Assembly: GCA_023213395.1 (NCBI GenBank)
Contig: CM041465.1
Span: 150,481,741-150,545,740 of the forward strand
Direction of reading: 5' to 3'
DNA: 64,000 nt
DNA from: Cycas panzhihuaensis
Taxonomy: Eukaryota > Cycadophyta
Shown here: piece by piece, positions 23,019-34,560 of the stretch
How positions within the stretch are numbered: the first letter of the stretch is position 1
Layout of the letters: each line of letters starts with the position of its first letter
Program-made: the position numbers and the translations under genes
Notes under the pieces: model-generated
The model's database searches: none
Seen by the model: only the letters and a program-made list of their open reading frames with translations
What the model was told of the DNA's origin: nothing

Positions 23019-23501
23019 ACATGCATAAGTAAAGGGTTATTATTTAGATTATCTAATCATTGGTACCAAGTCATACTAGCTTATCCTGTGAGGATTAACT
23101 TGTACAACAACCTCACAGAAGTACCATAGAGGTGAAGATGATCATTAGAGGATTCCAAAATCTTTCTGATTTGTGTTTGTAGGAATTCAAATCCATACAA
23201 AGGTGTACAAATAAATTGAAGATGATTTGTAGTCTTAATTACCTTATTGTCAGCCATTTGAGCTTAGTTTAAGCTTACTGAAGGTGCCAAATCTTTGTTT
23301 GATGGTGCCACTAAGTTTGTAAAGCCTTGAAGATGATAGCCAACCCTCTGTTGATGTTAGATAACTAGTGGGAGAGTGTAGAACCTTAGTGACTAATTAT
23401 AGAATCTGTAGTGATTAATACAACTTTATACATAAAGGTATGCAATAATATTAAGGTATGCTCATTTAAAAATATATTTGCTACATCATAAATATATATT
23501 A

Positions 23502-23634
<133 letters not shown>

Positions 23635-23749
23635 GTCATGTGTTTACATATATTTAATCATTGTAATTACATTGTGTTTACCTATATATATTTAAATGTA
23701 TTTAGATCACCTATGTTTACATCACGTTAGATATAGATCAATCACTTAT

Positions 23750-24130
23750 TGTTATAGAGGTAGAATATCAAGGACTCAGCGCTGGTATGAAGGAAGTAGT
23801 ATGGTTACAAGGTCGCTTAGAGTTTCTTAGAGTTTCTACTAGATATTTGGTTATCTTGATTAATAGTCAGAGTACCATTTTCCTATCAAAGAATCTAGAG
23901 TTTCATGCACATATAAAGCATATCAAGATTCAACACCACTACATTTATAAATAGATTAAGGCAGGGAAATTGTAGGTTAACTATTGTTTAAGTGAATTCT
24001 AGCTTATGAATGTGTTCACCAAGCCACTCATTGAAGATCATTTCATGAAAATGCATACTAGATTAGGACTCACCAATGTTATCCTTGAGGGGGGATATAT
24101 CAACAAGGATAAAGAAGCTACAAGATAGTC
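23750..24130 (+). pseudogene. Copia C RNase H tail
   Basis: VEYQGLSAGMKEVVWLQGRL, VSTRYLVILINSQSTIFLSK, LEFHAHIKHIKIQHHYIY, then LMNVFTKPLIEDHFMKMHT and LGLTNVILEGG. This is the copia RNase H C-terminus; the motif NVFTKPL corresponds to the family ADIFTKPL. A few stops, including TAG, break it. The upstream part of RNase H and all of RT are absent. Confidence 0.85.
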
Positions 24131-24194
24131 CCAACCTTTATGATAACACATTTGTTATAATTTGCAGGCTTCCCATATTCACATTAAAGAGGGA

Positions 24195-24548
24195 TGTTAA
24201 CATGGTAATTCATTATTAAGCCACTATATTAATGTTAATGTGGTTTAACTAAGGTGATTAAGCAAAAAGGTATGACTTATTTTGAGGGTCATAACCCTAA
24301 TTGGGTGACACTCTTGAAAGAGTATAAAAGCCTTAAGGCTTTGGGTATTCAATGTATCAAATCATCATGCAATAATAGATGTGATCTAGAAGGATCTTTT
24401 GTGGTGGGTTTTTTCTTGAAAGGGTTTTCCCATATAAATCTTGTATAGTATGTAAGGGTATTCTATGTGTATACTTTGTTTACTTATTATATATGGTTAA
24501 AGATTTTGCAGATGTGAAGATACCTATGTGATTTTATATTCCTTAACA
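24195..24548 (+). repeat. Copia C 3' LTR
   Basis: About 354 bp starting TGTTAACATGGTAATTCATT after the purine tract AAAGAGGGA and ending TATTCCTTAACA. The ends match the 22688-23000 unit but the middle differs. Confidence 0.6.
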
Positions 24549-25198
24549 AGAATCAAACTAACAATTTCTCATTTAAGACATTTGGATGTACAACCTACAA
24601 ATCATTCCCAAGGAGAACAAGAAGAATTTAGATGACAAAAGCCTTAAGTACATTTTCCTTAGTTATGTACCTAGTTGCAAAGCTTATAAAGTTTATGATA
24701 CTATTGGAAACCAAGTCTACACTACTTGAGATGTAATATTTACTAAAAATATTTAGGACTTGGGTTCCTCATAAATCCAGTTTATAGTAGAAATTAATAT
24801 TAGCACACTTGAAATACCTCTTATACTAATTCCATAGCTACCATCACCCACATCCGCTTACATACTAAGTTCATCTTTAACTCCAATACCCTCAACATCT
24901 ACATCAGATGCTAGCATATCAATGCCATCCATTTTAGTTGATGACCTTTAGGTGGAAGCTACCATTTTTTAACCACCTCCCAAGTGGGTCCAATAATTAT
25001 TAAAGGATACTCCTCCTCCTCCTACAACTACTAAAAGAGCATAAAAAATGAGACACTCCACGACCAACTTTGCCCTAATGGCACGCATCCTAAAAATCTT
25101 TGAGCCTTACACTTTTAAGGAGACAATTAAAGACCAAACATGGAAAGTAACAATGGATGAAGAGATGAATTCCATATTGAAAAATAAGACTTGGGAGC
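24549..25198 (+). pseudogene. Copia D integrase end and RT start, interrupted by Tat-1
   Basis: Integrase C-terminus: FKTFGC (with one missing base), KAYKVYDTIGNQVYTTRDVI-like sequence at about 24675-24740, and a Ser/Thr/Pro-rich linker around 24830-25030. Then the RT lead-in FEPYTFKETI, WKVTMDEEMNSILKNKTWEL at about 25140-25198. The reading stops mid-motif (TWEL) where the gypsy LTR begins and resumes at 42513. Nothing of copia D is recognised left of copia C. Confidence 0.82.
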
Positions 25199-28133
25199 TG
25201 GAATCACGTCTATGGGGATGGTAACTGTACTTGGCAAAGATCAAGGCAATCAACGATAAATACCAGAATAAGAAGACAATCCTACAAGTGGAAGAAACAC
25301 CCACATAGGGCATCCCTACATCGAAACGTAGGTTCGAGACCCACGAATAGCGCACAACTTCTTCAAGGTAGCTTAGGCTCTTGGTTTGAAGGGCAAGATA
25401 CACGTAAGGTATCTCAAATAACCCCAGAAGATGAGGTCAACCCACTCTTGGATGGCCAGAAGGAAAGAGGGAGACCCATGAAGAAAGGGATTCCTATGGA
25501 AAAGGAATGCAGCACAAGCATAATGCACATAGATGAATGGTACGAAGTACGTGATAAAGTGCAAGTGAACCTCTCTAGGTCAACAAACCTAAAGTGGGTC
25601 TAAGACAGAAGAAGTGACAGCAAAAGGAGACCTTACCTCTATGTAGGCAAAGGGGTGACAAAAGTGGTATCATATATTTCCATAATAGAAAGAAACATAA
25701 AATACGATCCCTCTCTCTCTCTTCCTTTTCAACAAGAAAAGACGGAAAAAAATGTTTCACGTAAACTTAAACATGCACACTAAGATGATGCAAAGCTAGG
25801 GGATGTTTGCATTTAGGTAAGAGGAGGGGAGAAGTATAATTCCTATGATGTGCTCTTTCCTATAAAGGCACTCATGCAATGTGCATGTGCAGGATGAATG
25901 CATATGGATTAATTTACTATCCTTTTCCTTATGTGTGATTTATCATGTAAAGAGATATGCTTAATAAAGGTAAAAGAAGAAAGGATTAAGTGAAAGGAGG
26001 GAGAGCATACCCAGAAAGTCACACGGCCGAAGGAGATGCTTTACTCATACGCCACATACGTCTCCTCATCCTTGCCCAACGTGCAACCATTGTTGAGAGG
26101 TGGTGATAAAGTGAGGGCTTTCTTACCTTCCCCGTATAAAAGTAAAATAAAATGGGAAAGGACAAAAGGAAGCAAAATAACTATGCAAGGAAGAAAACAT
26201 AAAAGAAAGAAAGCAGGGACTTACCCAGATCTGAACTCTTCTTTCTCCTCATAAGTGTCGCAGTGAAACCTGCAACCACAAAGGCCTTTGCCCTTCTCAA
26301 AGGGGCTACTAGGATACAAAGCCATTATATATGCAATAGTATAAAAGTAAAGTGCTAAAATATAGTGCTCTAGGTTAGTTAGTCTACCACCAAAATAACT
26401 CTGCAAATCCTTGAGGAAAACACCAACACATGCCAAGAAAGAGGAGGTTAGCCTTGAAATGGCTAACCCTCCAATAATACACCTCCAAGATGCCCTTAGA
26501 TGCAGGGTACAATGGATCAGGATAACCTATGGGCAATAAATAGGAAGGAAAACAAATGTTGCAAGGTTTGTGGAGGTTGCCTATTTTGTAACTATGCTAT
26601 GGACAACAAATTGCAACATGGGCTATACCAAGGCTCGGGATGAGTATTGGACATCGTTTGAGAATGGAAGAGTTGCCCAAAAAGGGGCATGAAGGCCCAG
26701 AACCAATTTAGTAAGGGCTACACACACTGATATCCAATGTAGGCCTAATACCAACGACTCCTGGGTGACCCAAAAGAAGCACAGGTGAAGGAGAGGAAGG
26801 AGGAGAAGGGGTTTGCCCTTGAGGAGTAGGCTTAGTGGGTATGGATCCTGTATTGGCTCCTTTCACTTACTCCTTATGAACCCTCTCCCACAACCTTCTT
26901 GGAAAAAACTAGGGGAGGATGGGGATATCTAGATAACAGGGAAGAGAAGAATGGAGGAATACTCCTCTATGCAGCAAAAACATAAGGAAAGAAATGATAT
27001 ACTTAAAGAACTAACATTTTGTAAGACAAACCTAAGGTAAAATATGGAATAATAATGGGAAGTACTTGTTGGGTTGTGTAGGAGGTAGGTATGCCCCTAT
27101 AGACAGCAAAAAATGGGAGATTTGGAGTGCTTATAGGGTATCCCTTAGGATGGTGTTGTAGGAGAAATACAGTTACTCAAGGCTATAGGAAGAGCGTGGA
27201 GGCCACATTTGGGTGTGGATCCTTACTTGGAGGTGTTAGTTGATGAGCTTACTACCATGAACTAGTGCTACAATAGGTGAATCTCAGGCTAGTATGTCAA
27301 AAACTCAAGTGTTGCAGGTGTTTTTATAGAGTGTTCCTATGAGAAGGAGAGAAGAGAGAAAGAAGAAGTGGTAGAAGAGGTATAAAATGAAATTGTTTTG
27401 GGCTTTATACCTAACCCTAGCCTTAATCAAGTGATTAGGGTTAGGCTAGGGCTTAGTTAACAACTAATCCACATGGCAATTCTACGAAAAATGTGAGAAT
27501 TACCACAGCAGATTAAAAAAATAGAGGTAAACAGTCGCACTATGGTAACTTCGCAGTACTACAACAAACTTTGTGGTATTGCTAAGTTTGTAATGGTGTA
27601 GGACCAATATGCGATAAAAAGAAAGATAGGGGTCCTAAGAACCCTAAAAGAGGATACTCTAGGCCTAGTAGGAGACGACCCTCCTATCTAGGTGGCTAGG
27701 GATAGTCTAAGTAAGTAAATCAACTAGATCAGATAGGGCATCGAGAGGTAGGGTTACCAAAAATACTATAGAAGGGCACAAAATACCCACCACTCCTAGA
27801 GAAAGCTAGGGGTCATGGTAGGTGACAAGGGTGTGAGCAGGTCACACAAGTTGGTTGAAGCTCGAGGTGACATGGAGGTGATACAGAGGGTTGTAGAGCA
27901 CTATGGGGATGCATGTCTCGTAGAGGAGCATGTCCTGTGGGTCGTCATAGGCTAGGGACATGCGACATGATCAAGTAGGATGCATAATCAATTGTAAAAA
28001 TGAGCCAATCAATCATGCAATTCAAACAATGCTTCAATCTATAATCTCTGAAGTGACTAATATGGGAGAGAGAATCATACCTGCACTTACCTGAGTCGAC
28101 CTATCCATACCCATTACCGATAGGCGGGAAACA
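25199..28133 (-). repeat. Tat-1 3' LTR, 2935 bp
   Basis: Plus-strand TGGAATCACG...GCGGGAAACA, that is TGTTTCCC...TGATTCCA in element orientation. It matches 39577-42512 over its whole length. A short stem-loop lies at 27474-27505. Confidence 0.95.
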
Positions 28134-28146
28134 CTGCCCCCTTGGT
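28134..28146 (-). promoter_or_regulatory. Tat-1 polypurine tract
   Basis: Minus-strand CCAAGGGGGCAG abuts the TGTTTCCC start of the 3' LTR. This fixes the orientation of the element as minus. Confidence 0.85.
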
Positions 28147-28689
28147 GCCAGAGCCTTGCTGCATGGAAGCATAACGTGATGGTGAATGCTGACAACAACA
28201 CTGTTAGTAACATATGTATATATAATAATTGTAATTATGATAAGATCCAAGGTTACCAGTGAGTGTCGTGGCAGAATGCATATGGGGACAAGAGTGGAGA
28301 CAACATAGGGGCTACCTACATGCCACTTTAGAGTCGACCGAAAGCTATGACAGATGAGGGGAATGTCCCCATCATAAGAGTGCAAGGGAAAGATATGATG
28401 ATAACAATAAAAAGAGTGAATGAACAAACCTAGTGGTCGCCATAGTTTAACCTCATTAGCCATTGGCTTTTAGAGGTGTAAACAAATTGCCAGGTGAAGT
28501 GCAAGATGGCTCGAGACTTGGGTACCTAGGTGACCAGACAAGTCTCTCATGGGGGTCATTGAGAAGAGGTAGGTAACGCTTAAGGATGATGCAGACAAGG
28601 ATGTCTACTTTAGCATTGAGGGCTCAAGGGATGTGTTGGATGCCGACAGATAGGAAATAAGCCAATAGGGACCTAGTGGTTGAGGCAAG

Positions 28690-29082
28690 GATTATCAAGG
28701 GTGGGCATCACACCTAGTAGACCTAGGTGAGATGGGACACCATAACCTAGGAGTCACAAAAGAGAATGATGGGTCCATGGTGGAAACAGAGCACATCGGT
28801 AATGACCTCAATAACAACTGTGTACTTAGCTTCATTATTAGTGGCTTCGGGAAGGAAGATCCTGAAGCATAGGAAATCATATCTAAAAGGATCACGAAGA
28901 ATCCATGTGGTGGCAGAAAGACTAGGGTTACCACGACTTCTGCCATCGGTAAAGATTAGAAGTGCCATAGATGAAAGGGAAAGTGTCTCAGTAGATGAGA
29001 TGTGATAAAGTTGGTGGTGTCGAGAGGACTCGATGATATAGAGTAACTGTAAGAGACTCAAATAGTTAGTGATGAAGTCCAT
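28690..29082 (-). pseudogene. Tat-1 extra RNase H domain downstream of integrase
   Basis: Open frame 28747-29082 encodes a ribonuclease H fold separate from the one joined to RT. It shows the strand-1 motif IFTDGRSRGNPSLSATTWIL (first catalytic Asp, about residue 45), the helix EATNNEAKYTVVIEV (catalytic Glu), and IILFCDS (catalytic Asp), so three of the usual four acidic residues are present. The C-terminal QV...H..R..N..AD part cannot be followed. A plant-type DG.SRGNPG opening and TNNEAEY helix are typical of the second (archaeal-type) RNase H known in Tat elements, which is normally described upstream of integrase. Here it lies between integrase and the 3' LTR. Confidence 0.82.
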
Positions 29083-30030
29083 GAAGGATAAGAGGACCCA
29101 ACGATGGGGCTACCCAAGGGTAGAGTGGACTATCCAGTCGACGGGAAAGAACAAGTGACAAAAAAGCCACTCTCAAGTGCCAGAGGTTGCTTAAGGAAGC
29201 AAAACGAAGTCCCGAATAAAGGGGACACTCCCTTTGAGGACCCCAGAAGTGTAAACGGGTGACAAAAATAGGTCCAGGATGATGAAACAACCCAAACAAG
29301 TATGAACTTGGGTATACATGGAGGTGGCATGTAAAACTAAACAGAAGGGGCCTTGTGGAAGCAGGCAAACATACACCATAAATGCGCCTAAAAGAGTGAG
29401 CGAAATGAGGGCCACAGAGGAGAAATAGAAGCCAAGGCTAGAAGGCAATGATGATTGAGGATACGAGATGACCCTAAGGGATGCCACGATGATAGAAATA
29501 GAGGGAGTGCCCATCAGGGCCCCACTTATATAAAGAAACTTGATGAAAATAGAATTCATTTTCACGAGATCTCGAATGATTCAGAGCCTTTTCCCTTATA
29601 CAATGGAGTGCTACCCAATTTTAGAGACACGCAGGAGGAGCTCAGACCATTGGATTGAGGTGAGAGGATAGCCAGCAGGATTAGGATGATGAGATGGCAG
29701 TTGTGAGGCCAGATCTAATGAGTGGATCACTCGTTCCTTAGCTCATTTCGTACTTTAAAATTTGTTGTTTTTTATCAAATTTTAGAGTAATGTTTTGCCC
29801 CTTAAGGGCAAATATTGATCTCTTGGAGTCTGAATTAGACCTATCGAGAGTGGGGACTGGGGCATGAGGCAGCCTTGGTCTTGATGGGCTAGAGCAAGGC
29901 CCGTCTTTGGAAAATTTTTTGGCTTTTTTGGGTGGGCAACCTCCCTTTTTGGGGAGGTGACATTTGCACCACAGTGAAGATCACAGTACCACGGTCTTTA
30001 CTGTGAAGCCCTGATCGCAGTAGGACCCAA

Positions 30031-30060
30031 GCTAAACTCTGTGGTACCACAGAATTTAGC
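30031..30060. repeat. 30-bp near-perfect palindrome
   Basis: GCTAAACTCTGTGGT and ACCACAGAATTTAGC are reverse complements at 14 of 15 positions, with no spacer. It lies between the extra RNase H and the antisense ORF, in a region (about 29955-30065) rich in GTGGTAC/GCACCAC words also seen in the LTRs. Confidence 0.85.
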
Positions 30061-30212
30061 ATGATGCGAAGCCAAAATAGCTGAAAAATTAAAAGGTAGC
30101 CCAAAGGAGAGCTAGATCTCGATATGAGAAGGGGGAGAGGCAGTCCTAGGGGCTAGCAGGTAGATTTAGACAAGCTCTAAATAGTTTTTGGGGGATTTTG
30201 TAGGCAGTTATC

Positions 30213-32120
30213 ATGGTAAAGAACAATGAAAACATCAGTATGGCATTGTTGAGCTTTGTGGAGATGATGTCCCATAGGGACAAGTGGGTTTTAGTGAGAT
30301 GTGGCCTATTAAAGGTCACACGGACGCCACGGTAAGTGTCAGATCAGTAGCTCTCGGTGGACATAGTCTTGCATTGGGACAGGCAAAGGCATGTATTCCA
30401 CCTCCCCCAAGTGGGGTACATTACAATCACACTAGGGGATATTAAAAGGATCCTCAGGGTACCGACGACGGGGAGACCAACATCGCTAGGGGCTGCCTAG
30501 CAATGAGGTAACACATAAGGAGGCAATGATATTTTTCACTGGATAGGACAGGTAGAAGAGGAGAGGGATACCGCTACAGACTATGGTCATGTCTAGAGTT
30601 CCTCGAGTGAGGAAACTGATTACCTTATACATTCTATTCTAGATATCCCAGAAATAAAACTATAGAGATATACCCGATGGGTGGATAGATGTGGTCAGGA
30701 GATGCAAGGCTGGGGAGAGACTGGATTGGGCCACTTTGATAGCGACGAACTTAGTCGCTTAGCTATTCACTATTAGGGTGGCAGGGAGAGGTGGACTATC
30801 ATACAACACATTATTACAGTGATGGTTCTTTGATTACTTTGGAGTAGTGGCATCCCTAGGAGGACTACGCCCTATCTTAGAGTGGGCTCCCATGGTCCAT
30901 AGATGGTAGACTCAGTTTAGAGGGACTAAGGACTAGGCAGATGTACATCGCTCGATGGAGGCTACATCGTTAGACCTCCTCGCCATGGCAAACTATATAT
31001 CTAATCCATATCGAGGGGTGAGGTAGAGCAGTGATGACGAGGTAAGCAGAGCGAGAGTCACCCCTGGTGATAACGATGATGGTGATGGGGATGATAGAGG
31101 TGATGAGGTAGGCCCCTCTGGAGGAGAAGGTGGAGAGGCAGGACCTTCAGGAGCTGCAGAAGGAGAGGCAGGTCTGTCGAGAGCTACAGAGGGAGTTAGA
31201 GGCCCATAGACACGAGCTTGTAGATTGAGGATAGTAGGGAGATCCAGGGTGGCAACAGCACTAATAGAGGGGGGTGGAGATGCCCTAATGGTCTAGGTAA
31301 TCACCAAGGTGGTACCAAAGGAGGAGGAGGTACCAGAAGCTAGTGGAGTTCCAAAGGAGAAGGCTATCATTAGAGTCAAGGAGCCAGCAGCCCCAGAAGG
31401 TGAGACACTACCTTTTCCTATCATCTTTTGATCGCTTGATATGTAGTTATTTGATTTTGTTTGATATATATAATATATGTATTAACACATGGTGTGTTGG
31501 ACTTCACATGAGTGGCAAAGATGTAGAGACTAGTGGATGTGGTAGTCCAGGAGATGTCCCCCTAGGCCTACACGGAGGGGCAACCTCCCATCCAGGTGAG
31601 AGAGGAGCCTCGATTGATAGGGGCTTATACAATGGCATTCACCCCATTGGTTAGGGTGAGAGATGTATAGATAGTGGAGTCCTAGGAGTATGAGGTACAT
31701 GTAGGATGGCTTTAGGGAGAGCTAGACGAGACCTGAGTTGAGAGGGATACTCTGTGAGCTCAAGTGCAAGTTTTGGAGGTACAGGGAGGAGCAGGTGGAG
31801 ATGCTGAGAGCTGGATAAGGATGGCAGTACTGGAGGAGCATCTCAAAGGGATGGAGGAGAGGTTCCAGAGCATGGAGTAGAGACTCTAGGGAGTGGAGAG
31901 TGAGAGGGGTCATATCCAGGCAAGATACGACCAACTGGTGGATCAGGTAGCCTCGAGGTTGTCATGGAGCAGGACATACACCTACATAGTGACGATGAAC
32001 TCGAGGAGGCCTCAAGATGAGGGGAGTAAGGCAGGGAGCTCCCAGAGATGTAGACGGAGCCTGAGAGGTATGTGATCCCCAGGAGAGAGATCACATCGAC
32101 CAGGAGATGATACCCTAGGA
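30213..32120 (+). pseudogene. Antisense plant-mobile-domain-like ORF carried by Tat-1
   Basis: This reads on the opposite strand to the rest of Tat-1. From ATG at 30213 I read MALLSFVEMMSHRDKWVLVR, then LHWDRQRHVFHLPQVGYITI followed by TLGDIKRILRVPTTGRP (about 30370-30480). These match the N-terminal signature of the plant mobile domain (family pattern W....H.FHLP.GEMT.TL.DV..ILGLP..G.P). In a shifted frame, DWATLIATNLVA and LQ-stop-WFFDYFGVV (about 30720-30845) resemble the domain's C-terminal part. An acidic Gly-rich hinge (GDNDDGDGDDRGDE) follows near 31060-31110. The end is helical and coiled-coil-like (MAVLEEHLKGMEERFQSME, about 31805-31875). A GT after 31398 could be a splice donor. Several TAG/TAA and frameshifts make it a pseudogene. 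Its function in retrotransposons is unknown. Confidence 0.7.
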
Positions 32121-32891
32121 GTGGGGTAGTAGTAGAGTAGAGTAGAGTAGTTTTGATTTGATAGGGGAAAGCAGTGGACCTCTAGGGAGTCACCATATGT
32201 TACCATATGATTGTACTCCTCCCTGCAAGGATTCCATCTTCCCATGGATGATGTACCATACTATTTGTATGATATGACATGCGCTGATTATTTTATATAT
32301 ATAGATGGGGCCATTGTTACCCCATTTGGTATATGCTAATGTGTATGTGACACATGATGGATGATGTGTATTTATGTTTTATGTTCATGTATGTATGTGT
32401 ATATATGATGTCAGAGTGTGCGTACGTACACGAGGAGCTATAAGTCATGATGTTTGAGTTAGTTATCACATGGTTTGTGTTATGAGATTTGTTTGAATTA
32501 CATACACTTTCTTTTATACAAGGCCACATACCTAGTAGGTGCACACACGATCACCATGAATGGCAGCGATAGGCATATATGAGGCTAGGAGATAGGGTGG
32601 CACACATGTCCACATAGGAGCATAATGGCATATGTAAAGGAAATGCCAATGGGAAAGGAGTGGTGGCACTTTGACACATTGTCCTAGTTGGGGAATGTAC
32701 CCAAATAGGAGGATGACCCCCTTAAGGAAGGGGGGATGAGAGGTTCCATGGGAGGAACCCAAAATAAGCAAAGGGTTCACCCTAAGCTACCATTTCCTAA
32801 GCCACTATTCCACCTGTGGCTAGGAGGAACGGGGACATGCCTAGGATGGTAGTTTAGGGTCATTTTGAAGCATAAAAGAACAAAGGAATAG

Positions 32892-34040
32892 TCACGCATA
32901 GAATTTCTTAAGGAATTTCCCATTCACAGCCTTCTCAAATTCGAGGCCCTCCAGGGTGGTAATCCTATAAATGTCATTCCCAAGACTCTCAAGGATGACA
33001 AAAGGACCAACCCATTTGGGTCTGAATTTGGTTAAGCGATCATGGAGGTATCTTAGCTTGAGGACATGGTCCCTGGGATGTAAAGAACAGGAACAAAGGT
33101 TTTTATTATAAGTCCTTCGTACCCTAGCCTTAGAGGCGAGGTTGGCTTGGTAGGCAGCCAAGCGTTTCTCATCTAAGGCCTCAAGGTCTAAGAGGCAAGC
33201 CTGACGGATAGACTCCTCATTGACCAGACCTCAGAGAGAGACTCGTAGAGAAGGAATCTCCACTTCTAATGGGAGAACCACCCCCGTCTTATAGACTAGG
33301 GAGAAAGGAGTCATTCCCATAGCTGTATGGATAGATGTGCAATATGCCCATTAGGAAGAAGGGAGCTGGAGGTGCTAATCTCTTTGAGATTGGAACAGTT
33401 TTCTTCAAGATATTTATGAGAATTTTATTAAATAATTTAACCTAGACATTAGCCTGGGGGTAGTAAGGAGAGGAAGTTTTATGAGAAATGTAAAATTTCT
33501 TGCAAAGCTCATCCATCTCCTTATTGTAAAAGGGAGTTCTATTATCCATGATTAGGACATCGGGAACCCCGAAGTGATAGATGATATGCTGGTAAACGAA
33601 AGTGGCTATCATCTTACCGGGAGTCATAGTCAAAGGAATGTCTTCTACCCCTTTAGTAAAGTATTATGTAGCAGTCATGATAAACTTATGCTACAATGAA
33701 GAGGACATGGTTATAGCTCCAATGAGGTCCAAACCCCATTGGGAGAAGGGCCATGGAGAAGGATCCCATCAAAGGATCTCTTGTATAATCCCTCACCCAT
33801 AAAAAAGTATTGTCTAGCAGTTGCCTGAATACGAGACCTAACTTTATTGCTAGTGTTAGGGCGATACTGCTGTTGAGTGAGATATTTCACAATGTCCCCA
33901 TACAACTTGTTATCAGCAAGCGGATGAGGAGGAAGGTCCTGAGTGGCTAAGATAGGCTCATCAAGAAGGGAATTATCAATAGGAAGGTCCAAAGAGTTCA
34001 GAATAGGAGTGTCAGCGAGTTGCTTGGCCACTACCATTCC
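32892..34040 (-). pseudogene. Tat-1 integrase, zinc finger deleted
   Basis: N-terminal tether at 33711-34037 (NKLYGDIVKYLTQQQYRPNT, ARQYFFMGEGLYKRSFDGIL). It then jumps straight to PSPNGVWTSLEL, which in the next frame is PWPFSQWGLDLIGAI; the HHCC zinc finger that Tat-2 retains here is missing. The core continues at 33442-33633 with YHFGVPDVLIMDNRTPF (second Asp) and KTSSPYYPQANV. The catalytic Glu position then reads Lys (V-stop-VKLFNK). The C-terminal domain is open at 32892-33161 with KFRPKWVGPFVILES and ends FLKKFYA. Deletion plus the Glu-to-Lys change rule out activity. Confidence 0.88.
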
Positions 34041-34079
34041 ATTCTTTGATTTCCTGTTAACGATGTGAAGATTAAATTC

Positions 34080-34560
34080 CTAAAGGAGGATGACCCACTT
34101 GCCAGTCCTACTTATTAGGTCAGGTCAGGTGAGTAGGTAACGTAGGGGATCAGATTGAACGATTATCTGAGTAGTATTTCCAAGCAAATAATGCCTAAAC
34201 TTCTTGGTTGTATATACCAAGGAGAGGCATTCTTTTTCTATAGGAGAGTAGTTAATTTTGGCAGCCATGAGGGTGCAACTGATGAAGTAAATAGCCCTCT
34301 TGGCTCCTGAATCATCCTCTTGGGTCAACATGGCATCGAGAGATTCATCGGTTGCTAAGGTATACAAGATAAAAGGCCTATCAAAGAGAGGCGACGCTAA
34401 TGTTAGGGTAGAAATGAGAGCTTCCTTAAGTTCTTTGAAGGCTTGTTAGGCCTTGGAAGACTAAATAAATGATGCCCCATTCTTTAATAGGTTAGTGAGC
34501 AGTTTGGTATTTATGGCAAAGTTCACCAAAACACACCTGAGGAAACTAAGCCTACCTAAA
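34080..34560 (-). pseudogene. Tat-1 RT-linked RNase H
   Basis: Open at 34125-34367: YTLATDESLDAMLTQED (first Asp region), KRAIYFISCTLMAAKINYSP, IEKECLSLVYTTKKFRHYL (catalytic Glu), TTQIIVQSDPLRYLL (catalytic Asp). This is the RNase H normally fused to gypsy RT. Upstream ALISTLTLASPLFDRPF connects to RT through one stop. Confidence 0.9.

Noticed and set aside
28101-32780. Many open frames on both strands of the Tat-1 3' region
   Set aside because: Apart from the RNase H and PMD readings they lack family motifs and overlap each other; they are treated as shadows.
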